Below, piece by piece: positions 16,082 through 24,293 of a stretch of DNA of 64,000 nt (position 1 is its first letter; each line of letters opens with the position of its first letter). The position numbers and the translations under genes were made by a program. The stretch is taken from positions 1 to 64,000 of the forward strand of contig CAJXMH010000007.1 in the NCBI GenBank assembly GCA_913056345.1, in the 5' to 3' direction. The notes beneath the pieces were generated by a model. That model was given only the letters and a program-made list of their open reading frames with translations, searched no databases and was not told the DNA's origin. The stretch comes from an uncultured Flavobacteriales bacterium. GTDB lineage: Bacteria > Bacteroidota > Bacteroidia > Flavobacteriales_E > Vicingaceae.

Positions 16082-16837
16082 TTATTTCCACTCCTTTAAT
16101 TCGAGCTTGTTACCATCAAAAACAGCATAGGACTGGTAATTCATCCACTCTCCCAGATTTACATATCGACTACTTTCGCCTACTTTCAAGTCCAGAGGCA
16201 AATGGCGGTGACCGAATATGAAGTAATCTACTCGTTCCTTTTTTAGGTATTCTTTACAGTAAATAGCCAGCCATTCGTTTTCTTCTCCCAAGAATTTTTT
16301 ATCCTCGCCTCGGTTAGCATTACGGCTTTTGCTCGACCAATAGTCAGCCAAGCCAATGCCAAAGTTTGGGTGTAAACGTGCAAAGAGCCACTGAGATAAT
16401 CGATTGGCGAAAACCTTTTTGATGAATTTATAGCCGTGATCTCCTGGACCTAAGCCGTCTCCATGTCCAATTAAGAACTCTTTGCCTTGAAAAGTTTTTC
16501 GTATTGGCTTGCGGTGCAGGGTGACGCCTAATTCTTTGGGTAAATAGTCAAAAATCCACATATCATGATTGCCTGTAAAAAGCGTGACAGGAATACCTGC
16601 GTCTGAGAATTCAGCTATCTTTCCTTGAAGACGAACAAAGCCTTTTGGTATTGCTTTTTTGTATTCAAACCAAAAGTCAAAGAGGTCTCCTACCAAATAA
16701 AGTTCTTGGCAGTCTGCTTTGATTGAGTTTAACCAGCCTACGATTTTGTCTTCTCGCTTTCTACTTGCTTGGTAGTTTGGTGCACCCAAATGGAAATCGG
16801 AAGCAAAATAGATCTTATTGCGTTTGGTTTCGCTCAA
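16082..16837 (-). CDS. lpxH: UDP-2,3-diacylglucosamine diphosphatase
   Basis: Hydrolyses UDP-2,3-diacylglucosamine to lipid X in lipid A synthesis. The 251-residue calcineurin-type metallophosphoesterase shows all metal motifs: SDFHLGA, GDLFDFW, TGNHD and FGHRHLP. The first codon must be TTG at 16837 (MSETKRNKIYFAS): there is no ATG before the first metal motif and an in-frame stop lies just upstream. Four bases follow the stop of the TlpA-like gene, so lpxH is the distal gene of the gatB unit. Confidence 0.9.
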   Translation of the reverse strand: MSETKRNKIYFASDFHLGAPNYQASRKREDKIVGWLNSIKADCQELYLVGDLFDFWFEYKKAIPKGFVRLQGKIAEFSDAGIPVTLFTGNHDMWIFDYLPKELGVTLHRKPIRKTFQGKEFLIGHGDGLGPGDHGYKFIKKVFANRLSQWLFARLHPNFGIGLADYWSSKSRNANRGEDKKFLGEENEWLAIYCKEYLKKERVDYFIFGHRHLPLDLKVGESSRYVNLGEWMNYQSYAVFDGNKLELKEWK

Positions 16838-16841
16838 AGGA

Positions 16842-17984
16842 TCAGTTTAAGACTTCAGCAAGTTTTTGTTGCAGGGCAGGTCCTCTAAGGTTTTTTCCAA
16901 TCACTTTGCCTTCTTCATCGATCAGCAAGGCAAAGGGAATACCTTTAACACCATATGCTTTGGCAGCTTCTGATTGCCAAAACTTTAGGTCGCTTACTTG
17001 CGTCCAAGTCAAATTGTCCTGCTCAATAGCTCTTACCCATGCTTCTTTGGTTCGATCTAAGGAAACCCCATAAACTGTAAAGCCTTTATCCTTGTACTTT
17101 TGGTAAGCGGCTACCACATTTGGGTTTTCTCTTCTACACGGTTTGCACCATGAAGCCCAAAAATCAATTAATACAACCTTGCCCCTCAAAGAAGATAAAG
17201 GCACTAATTCACCATCGGGATTTGGTAAATTGATCTCGGGTACAGAAGAGCCCGGAGCAAACTTGATGGCATCTTCCAACCTACTCTTAAAGCTTCTGTA
17301 AAAGGGTGAATTGCCATAGCGTTCAGCTAATGCTGCATCTGCTTTTTTATAGGTTTCAATGTTTGCTTTTCCATTGGTGGGGAGCTGCTCCATTAAGGCA
17401 ATGTTTGCGAAAAGACCAGGCTTTTCGTTGACCATGTCTCTTACTTTTGAAGCTTTTTGATTTTCAAGCTCTTGGTATTCGTTCCTAAACGACTTCATGA
17501 TCGAGTCTCGTTTAGGGCTATTGGCATATTGCTGAAAGTCTTCGTTCAATTGGTTTTGCGCCTCATTAATGTCTTGTAAAAAATGATTGAATTCAGTCAT
17601 TCTTTCTGCATTATCGCTTCCACTTACTTCAATGCCTTTAGCTGTATTTACATTTCCACTTAAGCTAACCTGATCGCCACTTTCTAAAGGTAAAATGACC
17701 GCGATGTTCTGGCTTACGTTTAATCGGTAAAATCCAATTTCAGCAGGCTGGAAGTCAAAATAAAAGGCTCCATCCTCAGAAACAAAAGCGGTATCAACAG
17801 GACCCTTTTTAGGATTGAGTAGGTCAATTAAGTAAAGTTGGCCTGTACTTAGGCCTTCCAACTTTCCACTTAAAATTCCGTTCAGCTTGCCATCTTGCTG
17901 TGCTTCAGCATTTCCGCTACCACAAGCAAAAAGTAAGGTGCTTATTAATATTGACAATAGCCATAGGTTTCTTTTCATCATCAT
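16842..17984 (-). CDS. TlpA-like thioredoxin-fold lipoprotein with DUF4369-type N-terminal domain
   Basis: A 380-residue predicted lipoprotein of the cell envelope, probably a thiol-disulfide reductase. The signal peptide ends in a lipobox (TLLFAC, Cys21). A DUF4369-like beta domain covers about residues 35-125 and a helical linker follows. The C-terminal TlpA/ResA-type thioredoxin domain has the active site CKPC (Cys280, Cys283) within FWASWCKPCRREN and a cis-Pro segment GIPFALLID. This architecture is common in Bacteroidota. Three consecutive Met codons make the exact start uncertain. The first gives an ATGA overlap with gatB. Confidence 0.9.
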   Translation of the reverse strand: MMMKRNLWLLSILISTLLFACGSGNAEAQQDGKLNGILSGKLEGLSTGQLYLIDLLNPKKGPVDTAFVSEDGAFYFDFQPAEIGFYRLNVSQNIAVILPLESGDQVSLSGNVNTAKGIEVSGSDNAERMTEFNHFLQDINEAQNQLNEDFQQYANSPKRDSIMKSFRNEYQELENQKASKVRDMVNEKPGLFANIALMEQLPTNGKANIETYKKADAALAERYGNSPFYRSFKSRLEDAIKFAPGSSVPEINLPNPDGELVPLSSLRGKVVLIDFWASWCKPCRRENPNVVAAYQKYKDKGFTVYGVSLDRTKEAWVRAIEQDNLTWTQVSDLKFWQSEAAKAYGVKGIPFALLIDEEGKVIGKNLRGPALQQKLAEVLN

Positions 17985-19441
17985 ACTTCTAGTTTTTTTC
18001 TTAGCAATTGGTTTGTCAGTTTTGGATCAGCTGCTCCTTTGCTGGCTTTCATTACTTCGCCCATAAAAAGACCCAATAGGCCTTTTTTACCATTCCGATA
18101 CTCTTCTACCTTATCGGGAAATTTATTCAAGGCTTCATCGATGAATCCTTCAAGCGCATTCGTGTCGCTTTGCTGGATCCAGTTATTCTCCTCAGCTATT
18201 TTTTGGGGAGACATTTTAGGCGACTCGATCAGTTTTGGAAAAACTTTTTGATTGGCTACCGTATTGCTTACAGCGCCATCATCCACGAGTTTAATCAAGT
18301 CTGCTAATTGCTTTGTTTTTATGGGAAATTCCTCGATTCCGATGGCGAGTTCATTTAGGTATGATTTAACCGCTCCCATCATCCAATTAGCAGCTGCTTT
18401 GTAATTCTTAGTGTGTTTGATCAGGTCTTCATAATAAAGCGCAAACTGCTTATCTTCTGTAAGAACTTCTGCATCGTAAACAGATAATTCAAGGTCTTGA
18501 ATGTATTTATTGAGCAGTTCATTAGGTAAAGGAGGGAGCTCACGCTTTACTTTCTCGATATCTGTTTCTTTAACAAAAACTGCCTGCAAATCTGGTTCCG
18601 GAAAATACCGATAATCGTGAGCCATTTCTTTGCTTCTTTGGCTTATGGTAATTCCTTTTACGGCATCAAAGCCTCTAGTTTCCATGCTAATTGAATTTCC
18701 AGCTTCTAACTCATCGATCTGCCTTTTTACTTCATATTCTATTGCGCGGAGTACATTTCTAATGGAGTTAAGGTTCTTAGTCTCTGTGCGCTCACCCAAC
18801 GTTTTACTTCCCTTCAACCTTACTGAAACATTGGCATCGCAGCGCATACTTCCCTCTTCCATGTTGCCGTCGCATACTTCAAGGTAACGTACTAGTTTTC
18901 GCACTTCGGTTACATAATTGTAGGCTTCTTGTGCCGAACGAATATCAGGCTCGGAAACGATTTCTAAAAGTGGAACTCCAGCACGATTTAAATCAATTAA
19001 AGTGTTGTAGGGGTCAAGGTCGTGAATACTCTTTCCTGAATCCTCTTCCATGTGTATTCGCGTAATACCAATGCGTTTTTCTTGGCCTGAATCGTCTTTG
19101 ATCAGGATTTCTCCCCCTGTGCATAGTGGAGTAGTGTCCTGTGTGATCTGATAACCTTTGGGCAAATCGGCATAGAAATAGTTCTTTCGCGCAAATTGAT
19201 TTTCATAAGTAATCTCTGAACCACAGGCTAAGCCTAGTCTTATACCATACTCAAGGGTCTTTTTGTTGAACATGGGCAATGTTCCCGGATGACCCAAAGA
19301 AACAGGGGAAACATTATTGTTTGGAGCTTTGCCGTATTCGGTCGAATCGGATGAATAGGCTTTACTTTTAGTTTGTAGCTGAGCATGAATCTCTAGGCCT
19401 ACAACTACTTCATATTTATCGTATTTATTTTCTTCAGGCAT
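17981..19441 (-). CDS. gatB: Aspartyl/glutamyl-tRNA amidotransferase subunit B
   Basis: Subunit of GatCAB, which converts Glu-tRNA(Gln) or Asp-tRNA(Asn) to the amidated forms. The 486-residue protein has the GatB signature VVVGLEIHAQLQT near the N-terminus, the LPKGYQITQ and HMEEDSGKSIHD motifs of the kinase-like core, and the C-terminal YqeY-like tail domain ending in PKLTNQLLRKKLE. The open frame begins at a TTG (19450), but the ATG at 19441 (MPEENKYDKYE) is the better start. gatA and gatC are not in the window. Confidence 0.96.
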   Translation of the reverse strand: MPEENKYDKYEVVVGLEIHAQLQTKSKAYSSDSTEYGKAPNNNVSPVSLGHPGTLPMFNKKTLEYGIRLGLACGSEITYENQFARKNYFYADLPKGYQITQDTTPLCTGGEILIKDDSGQEKRIGITRIHMEEDSGKSIHDLDPYNTLIDLNRAGVPLLEIVSEPDIRSAQEAYNYVTEVRKLVRYLEVCDGNMEEGSMRCDANVSVRLKGSKTLGERTETKNLNSIRNVLRAIEYEVKRQIDELEAGNSISMETRGFDAVKGITISQRSKEMAHDYRYFPEPDLQAVFVKETDIEKVKRELPPLPNELLNKYIQDLELSVYDAEVLTEDKQFALYYEDLIKHTKNYKAAANWMMGAVKSYLNELAIGIEEFPIKTKQLADLIKLVDDGAVSNTVANQKVFPKLIESPKMSPQKIAEENNWIQQSDTNALEGFIDEALNKFPDKVEEYRNGKKGLLGLFMGEVMKASKGAADPKLTNQLLRKKLEV

Positions 19442-19484
19442 GCGTGGCAAAATTAAGGATTTAAGCGTGTTAGAGGCATTTGCT

Positions 19485-20306
19485 TTAAGTAGCTGCGATG
19501 GATTTAACCAATTTTTTGAATAGCAGGGCTAATTTTGGTTCAGCTTGTGCAGCTACCTCTTGCACTTCTTCGTGTGATATTTCAACCACTTTTCCTTCAA
19601 CACCTAGATCAGAGATAACCGATGCGGCAAACACCTTTATGCCAGCATGAACCGCTACAATGGTTTCAGGAGTAGTGGACATTCCAACGGCGTCTGCACC
19701 TATATACCTAAAATATTTGTATTCGCTTTTGGTTTCATAAGTCGGACCGCTTGTTCCCAAATAAACGCCGTAGTGCAGGTTGAAATTTGCTTCTTTAGCA
19801 ATTTCTTTCGCTTTTTCAATTAATTCAAAGGCATAGGGTTCACTCATGTCAGGGAACCTAGGACCAAGTTCATCGAGATTCTTTCCTCTTAAAGGATTGT
19901 CAGGAAAAAGGTGAATGTGGTCGTTCAAAACCATAATGTCGCCAATCTCATGATCAGGGTGGAGCCCACCACTAGCATTTGATAAAAGAAGATGGCTTAC
20001 CCCTAATGCCTTAAATACCCGAATGGGGAAAGTTGCCTTTTTAAGGTCATAGCCTTCATAGTAGTGAAAGCGACCTTTCATAGCAATTACAGGCACACCT
20101 TCAAGTTCCCCTATGATCAGTTTGCCGCTGTGTCCTTCTACAGTTGAAACAGGAAAATGTGGAATTTCAGCATAATCGATTACCGTAGCCTTTTCAATAG
20201 CCTCTGCTAGCTTTCCCAAGCCTGAGCCTAATACAATGCCAATTTGAAATGTTTTATCTGTTTTTTTGCGCAAAAATTCAGCGCTCTCCTGTATAAGATC
20301 TAACAT
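19485..20306 (-). CDS. punA: Purine-nucleoside phosphorylase
   Basis: Phosphorolysis of purine nucleosides in salvage. The 273-residue trimeric-type (PNP/MTAP family) enzyme shows GIVLGSGLGKLA, MKGRFHYYEGY, LSNASGGLHP and GADAVGMSTTPE, the last including the substrate-binding Met. Length is standard. The ATG lies 29 bases inside the end of lpxK, an unusually long same-strand overlap. No alternative start occurs before the first motif, so the overlap is real and suggests translational coupling. Confidence 0.95.
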   Translation of the reverse strand: MLDLIQESAEFLRKKTDKTFQIGIVLGSGLGKLAEAIEKATVIDYAEIPHFPVSTVEGHSGKLIIGELEGVPVIAMKGRFHYYEGYDLKKATFPIRVFKALGVSHLLLSNASGGLHPDHEIGDIMVLNDHIHLFPDNPLRGKNLDELGPRFPDMSEPYAFELIEKAKEIAKEANFNLHYGVYLGTSGPTYETKSEYKYFRYIGADAVGMSTTPETIVAVHAGIKVFAASVISDLGVEGKVVEISHEEVQEVAAQAEPKLALLFKKLVKSIAAT

Positions 20307-21345
20307 ATTGATTGAGTTCTTCGGCGAAATCTAGTTCGCCATGAGGGTGAAATTTTATTTGAATAGGAAGGCAAAATACTGCAATATCTTCTAGTTTAGA
20401 AAGGTCTAATTTAACTGCATCCTTTTCTGTGGTGATTATAATTTTTTTCGGACTTAATAGGCCTTCTGTTTGTTTCAAGATACCCTTGTAATCTTTTTCA
20501 GAAAAAAAGTGATGATCTGGATAACTCAATTTATCTACTTCTTTTGAGTAGCGTTTTAGGTAAAGGTAAAGCGGTTGCGGCTTAGCAATTGCTGTTACCA
20601 GCAAAACACCCCATTGTTTTAGCTCTTTCTTCTTTAGATTCAGCTCTATTGCTTTTTGATTTAATGGCTTGAGCTTGCGGTAGCTTATGTAACTGAAAAA
20701 TACTTTTTGATAAGCCAGAGGTTTTAAGCTAGAGGTAATGCGTCTGATCTCCAAAGGCGATAGTACTGCCGGGCTTTTTGTGACAATGATAATGTCTGCT
20801 CGTTTAGCTCCTGATCTGCTTTCTCTTAAGCGTCCGGCGGGCAATAAAAAATCATTAATGTAGAGGGAACTGTAATCGGTTAGTAAAATGTTAAGGCCTG
20901 CCTTCACACTTCGGTGCTGGTAAGCGTCATCAAGCACAATGAGCTGTGGAGGCGCAGGTAGAGCTTGTAATTTTTCAATTCCTCTTTTTCGTTTTTCATC
21001 AACTGAAACATAAATTTCAGGATGTTTAGTAAAGATCTGATAAGGTTCATCTCCAATGGTAGTTGCATTGCAACTAGAGTCTGCCAAAATAAAACCTTTG
21101 GTTTTTCTGCCGTAACCCCTACTTAAGCTTGCTAATTGAAAATCAGTTTTAAAATGATTAATAATGTACTCCGTATGGGGGGTTTTTCCTGTGCCACCTG
21201 CAGATAAGTTTCCTACACAAATAATTGGGAAATGGTAGCTCTTAGAGGGCATGATTCCGGTATCATAAGCGAAATTTCGTAGCTTAGTAATCAACCAGTA
21301 AATCGCGCTAAGCGGAAATAGTAATATGCGCAAAATGAAGCTCAA
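20278..21345 (-). CDS. lpxK: Tetraacyldisaccharide 4'-kinase
   Basis: Membrane-associated kinase that phosphorylates the 4' position of the lipid A disaccharide precursor. The 355-residue protein has an N-terminal hydrophobic anchor (ILRILLFPLSAIYWLI), the P-loop region VGNLSAGGTGKTPH, the SRGYGRKTKG motif and VLDDAYQHR. It starts with TTG at 21345: no ATG precedes the anchor, an in-frame stop lies four codons upstream, and the first ATG downstream would delete the anchor. Its end overlaps punA by 29 bases. Divergent from the Nif3 gene. Confidence 0.93.
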   Translation of the reverse strand: MSFILRILLFPLSAIYWLITKLRNFAYDTGIMPSKSYHFPIICVGNLSAGGTGKTPHTEYIINHFKTDFQLASLSRGYGRKTKGFILADSSCNATTIGDEPYQIFTKHPEIYVSVDEKRKRGIEKLQALPAPPQLIVLDDAYQHRSVKAGLNILLTDYSSLYINDFLLPAGRLRESRSGAKRADIIIVTKSPAVLSPLEIRRITSSLKPLAYQKVFFSYISYRKLKPLNQKAIELNLKKKELKQWGVLLVTAIAKPQPLYLYLKRYSKEVDKLSYPDHHFFSEKDYKGILKQTEGLLSPKKIIITTEKDAVKLDLSKLEDIAVFCLPIQIKFHPHGELDFAEELNQYVRSYTGER

Positions 21346-21418
21346 TTCAACCCTTTTTTATAATTTTCGAAGTTACAGAAACTCAATCTTAGACCTAAAT
21401 TAAAATCCCTTAAGAATA

Positions 21419-22516
21419 ATGAAGATTCGTGATGTGATCAAAAGTCTTGAAGAGCTTGCTCCTCCTTCTTTACAAGAAAGTTATGATAACTCAACCTTGA
21501 TCGTGGGAGATAAGAACGCTACCGTAGAAAAGGTGCTTTTAACCTTAGATTGCACTGAAGAAGTGGTCGAGGAAGCAAAAGCTAAGGGATGCAATTTGAT
21601 TGTGGCGCATCATCCAATTGTTTTTTCAGGCTTAAAGTCTTTAACAGGAAAGAATTACATTGAACGAACCGTTATTAAGGCTATAAAAAATGACATAGCC
21701 ATTTATGCCATCCACACAAATTTGGACAATGTACAAAAGGGAGTTAACTCAAAGATTGCTGAAAAATTGGATCTAGTGAATACCGCTATTCTCAGTCCCA
21801 AAGCGGGTTATTTAACCAAGTTAACTTTCTTTTGCCCTATTCAAGATTCACCTAAGGTGCGCGAGGCAATTTTTGAAGCAGGTGCAGGACAAATAGGGGA
21901 ATACGATGCCTGTAGCTTTAACCTAAAGGGAGAAGGGACCTTTAGAGCAGGGGAAAATACCAACCCTCATGTAGGTGAAAAAGGGAATCTCCATACCGAG
22001 GAAGAACAACGGGTGGAGGTTATTCTTCCTACTTATTTAGAGGGTAAAGTAGTGCAAGCGCTTAAGGCGGCACATCCTTACGAAGAGGTAGCTTATGATC
22101 TTTATCCTCTTAAGAATAGTTGGGGGCAGGTTGGTAGCGGGATGATCGGGGAGTTGAAAGAAGAGATGGATATGGTAGATTTTTTGAAAAGCCTAAAGGA
22201 TAAATTGAATACACCGCTAATTCGCCACACTAAAGCGCACCAGCAGACAGTTAAAAAAGTGGCTTTGTGCGGAGGTGCAGGAAGTTTTTTGTTGAATGCT
22301 GCTAAAGCAAAAGAAGCAGATGTATTTATAACAGGAGATTTCAAATACCATCAGTTTTTTGATGCTGAGGATCAAATTGTGATTGCTGATGTAGGGCACT
22401 ACGAAAGTGAGCAATTTACGCCTGAACTTCTAAAAGATTACCTTGAGAAACTTGACCTAGATATAGAGTTGAACTTAAGCGGTGTGAGTACAAATCCGAT
22501 ACACTATTTAAAATAA
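21419..22516 (+). CDS. Nif3-like dinuclear metal centre protein
   Basis: A 365-residue NIF3/DUF34 protein. It has the family HHP motif LIVAHHPIVFSGLK, the NLDN motif (AIHTNLDNVQKGVN), a central insert domain (PII/CutA-like, about residues 125-230) and the C-terminal metal ligands near VALCGGAGS, TGDFKYH and DVGHYESE. E. coli and Bacillus relatives are described as GTP cyclohydrolase-like or metal-binding proteins, but the physiological role is unsettled. Divergent from lpxK. It ends directly in a hairpin terminator. In many Bacteroidota a zinc-ribbon coiled-coil gene follows immediately; here that gene is 5.6 kb away. Confidence 0.92.
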   Translation: MKIRDVIKSLEELAPPSLQESYDNSTLIVGDKNATVEKVLLTLDCTEEVVEEAKAKGCNLIVAHHPIVFSGLKSLTGKNYIERTVIKAIKNDIAIYAIHTNLDNVQKGVNSKIAEKLDLVNTAILSPKAGYLTKLTFFCPIQDSPKVREAIFEAGAGQIGEYDACSFNLKGEGTFRAGENTNPHVGEKGNLHTEEEQRVEVILPTYLEGKVVQALKAAHPYEEVAYDLYPLKNSWGQVGSGMIGELKEEMDMVDFLKSLKDKLNTPLIRHTKAHQQTVKKVALCGGAGSFLLNAAKAKEADVFITGDFKYHQFFDAEDQIVIADVGHYESEQFTPELLKDYLEKLDLDIELNLSGVSTNPIHYLK

Positions 22517-22540
22517 GAAAAAGGCCCTAAGGCCTTTTTC
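22517..22540. terminator. Intrinsic terminator after the Nif3 gene, bidirectional
   Basis: Perfect 10-bp stem GAAAAAGGCC (22517-22526) and GGCCTTTTTC (22531-22540) around CTAA, immediately after the Nif3 stop. A/T runs on both sides allow it to stop the convergent LamG gene as well. Confidence 0.8.
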
Positions 22541-22576
22541 TACTGAACTAAATTGAATCACACTTAACCACGATTC

Positions 22577-24196
22577 TTACTGCTTCATGAATTTGGAGCG
22601 GTAAATTTTTCCTCCTTTTTCAATGAAAAGGAAATATATGCCATTATCTAAGTCACTGATGTTTATTTCTTGTTTTCCAGGAGATTCTAGTACTTTCTGA
22701 CCCTTAAGGTTGAATACCTTTATAAGGTTAGCATTGTGCACTTCAGTTGGAAGGTTGATGCTGTTTACAGCAGGGTTGGGAAAGACATTAACTTCTAGTA
22801 CTGGATTTTTCGGTGAAGCCTTTTCTCCTGTGATTAATCCAAACTGAAACAACTCATCGATCTCTACTTGAGCTAATGAACGACTATACAAGCTAACATC
22901 GTCAATCAAGCCACCACCGTATAAATAGTACCTCGGTCCATTAGAGGCTTCATAGTATCCTGAGCCAACAAAAATGCGCTCATAAAAGTCTCCTGCTAAG
23001 CTGGTAGGAATAAACATGGATTCAACACGTGTACCTTCAAGATTGCCATCAACATAAATAAAAGTGGTGTCTCCATTATTTTGTGCTACCACATGGTGCC
23101 AATTAGTGTCAAGTATTGCAGAGTTAGCTGGTGTACTTAGGGGGTTTGCACTTGTTCCATCAAAGAAGGTTAAGAGATTGCCATTTGGATCCACATCTAA
23201 GCCATAACCGCGCCCTTGAACTAATCTACCATTACCTGCTGCCCCTCCGGGTATAGCATTTTTTACCCATATACTAATTGCAGCGCTAGACCAAGTTAAA
23301 CTGTAAACGTCTTTAGATGTCTTAAGAGAAGCTAGGGAAACTCCTATGTTTAAAGCGGAATCGCTAGGCATTTGATTTCGATCTTCTACTAAAGAAAACC
23401 GATTGCCATTGTTGTTTCCCAAATTGTTATCGTTGAGAGAGCTATCTTTTCCAACAGGCGTAAAAAATTTATAATCTAATTCTTTGTATAAATCAGCACC
23501 TGGTCTACTTAAAGCATATAAAGAATCTATTTGGGTTTGGCTAAGGACATCATCAAAAACCCTCATTTCGTCAAATTGGCCTGTAATTCTTCGATTCCCA
23601 AATCTTGTACCACCTACTCTTATGTTGGCTTGCGGGTTAAAAGAAGAAGGCGTGAATCCTGTCTCTGGAGTGCTCGTGTCTAAATTGCCATCAATATAGA
23701 TAGAGGTAGTGGAGCCATCATTTTGCGCCACCACAAAGTGCCATAGACCATCCTTAATATTCTGCTGGGATTGAATTGGGTTTGCACTAGATCCATCAAA
23801 AAAGCAATTTACTAAACCAGAGGGCGTCATCTCGACCCCTGCACCGCCAAAAGGAAATTGGAAAACTTGTCCATCATGCAGTTCTCTTGCCCAAAAAGTA
23901 ATGGCAGTGCCATTCCACGTTGTGTTATTGGTAGGATTCTGGGCTTCAACCCAAAAATTGCCGGCAAAGTAAGGTGCTTGGTCTCCTAAACTATCTGCCA
24001 CTCCCGGGAAAATATTGCTAGGAAGGTTTCGCCCATTGCCAGCAGGTACCAGATTTGAGTTCCCTGCAAAATCTATGTAATAATCCTGTTGGAAAGGGGG
24101 AGCATCAATTCTATTAAAGGTCCAGTGGTGAACGAGGTTTTGTCCAAAACCTGTAAGCGTTATTCCAATTAAAAAAGTAAGTAATAGTTTTTTCAT
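22577..24196 (-). CDS. Secreted double-LamG protein with T9SS C-terminal sorting domain
   Basis: A 539-residue protein predicted to be secreted by the type IX system. A Sec signal peptide covers residues 1-19 (cut near GFGQ). Two concanavalin-A/LamG-like modules follow at about residues 20-235 and 240-455. They carry matching strand pairs, WHFVVAQNDGSTTSIYIDGN near 152-171 and WHHVVAQNNGDTTFIYVDGN near 366-385, so the modules arose by tandem duplication. The Por-type sorting domain spans about 465-539 (NVFPNPAVNSINL, DLDNGIYFLFI, terminal KFMKQ). LamG domains often bind glycans, but no catalytic domain is visible. The gene is 97 bases downstream of a histidine kinase gene and co-directional with it. 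Confidence 0.9.
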   Translation of the reverse strand: MKKLLLTFLIGITLTGFGQNLVHHWTFNRIDAPPFQQDYYIDFAGNSNLVPAGNGRNLPSNIFPGVADSLGDQAPYFAGNFWVEAQNPTNNTTWNGTAITFWARELHDGQVFQFPFGGAGVEMTPSGLVNCFFDGSSANPIQSQQNIKDGLWHFVVAQNDGSTTSIYIDGNLDTSTPETGFTPSSFNPQANIRVGGTRFGNRRITGQFDEMRVFDDVLSQTQIDSLYALSRPGADLYKELDYKFFTPVGKDSSLNDNNLGNNNGNRFSLVEDRNQMPSDSALNIGVSLASLKTSKDVYSLTWSSAAISIWVKNAIPGGAAGNGRLVQGRGYGLDVDPNGNLLTFFDGTSANPLSTPANSAILDTNWHHVVAQNNGDTTFIYVDGNLEGTRVESMFIPTSLAGDFYERIFVGSGYYEASNGPRYYLYGGGLIDDVSLYSRSLAQVEIDELFQFGLITGEKASPKNPVLEVNVFPNPAVNSINLPTEVHNANLIKVFNLKGQKVLESPGKQEINISDLDNGIYFLFIEKGGKIYRSKFMKQ

Positions 24197-24215
24197 AGCT
24201 GAAGTTATTTTTAAT

Positions 24216-24223
24216 CAAAGCTA
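24216..24223 (-). promoter_or_regulatory. Candidate -7 element for the LamG gene
   Basis: Minus-strand TAGCTTTG matches TAnnTTTG and lies 19 bases upstream of the LamG ATG. The nearest upstream TTTG (24252-24249) is 25 bases away, wider than usual, so the -33 element is doubtful. Confidence 0.35.
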
Positions 24224-24293
24224 TGTAGGGCTATTGCTTTAATAGTGACAAACTTTCTGAACTGTAGTTTTCAATTTCTTAATGGAAATGCAT

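Noticed and set aside
16723-17073. 116-residue + strand open frame spanning lpxH and TlpA-like genes
   Set aside because: Runs antisense through two well-supported genes and has no recognisable motif.
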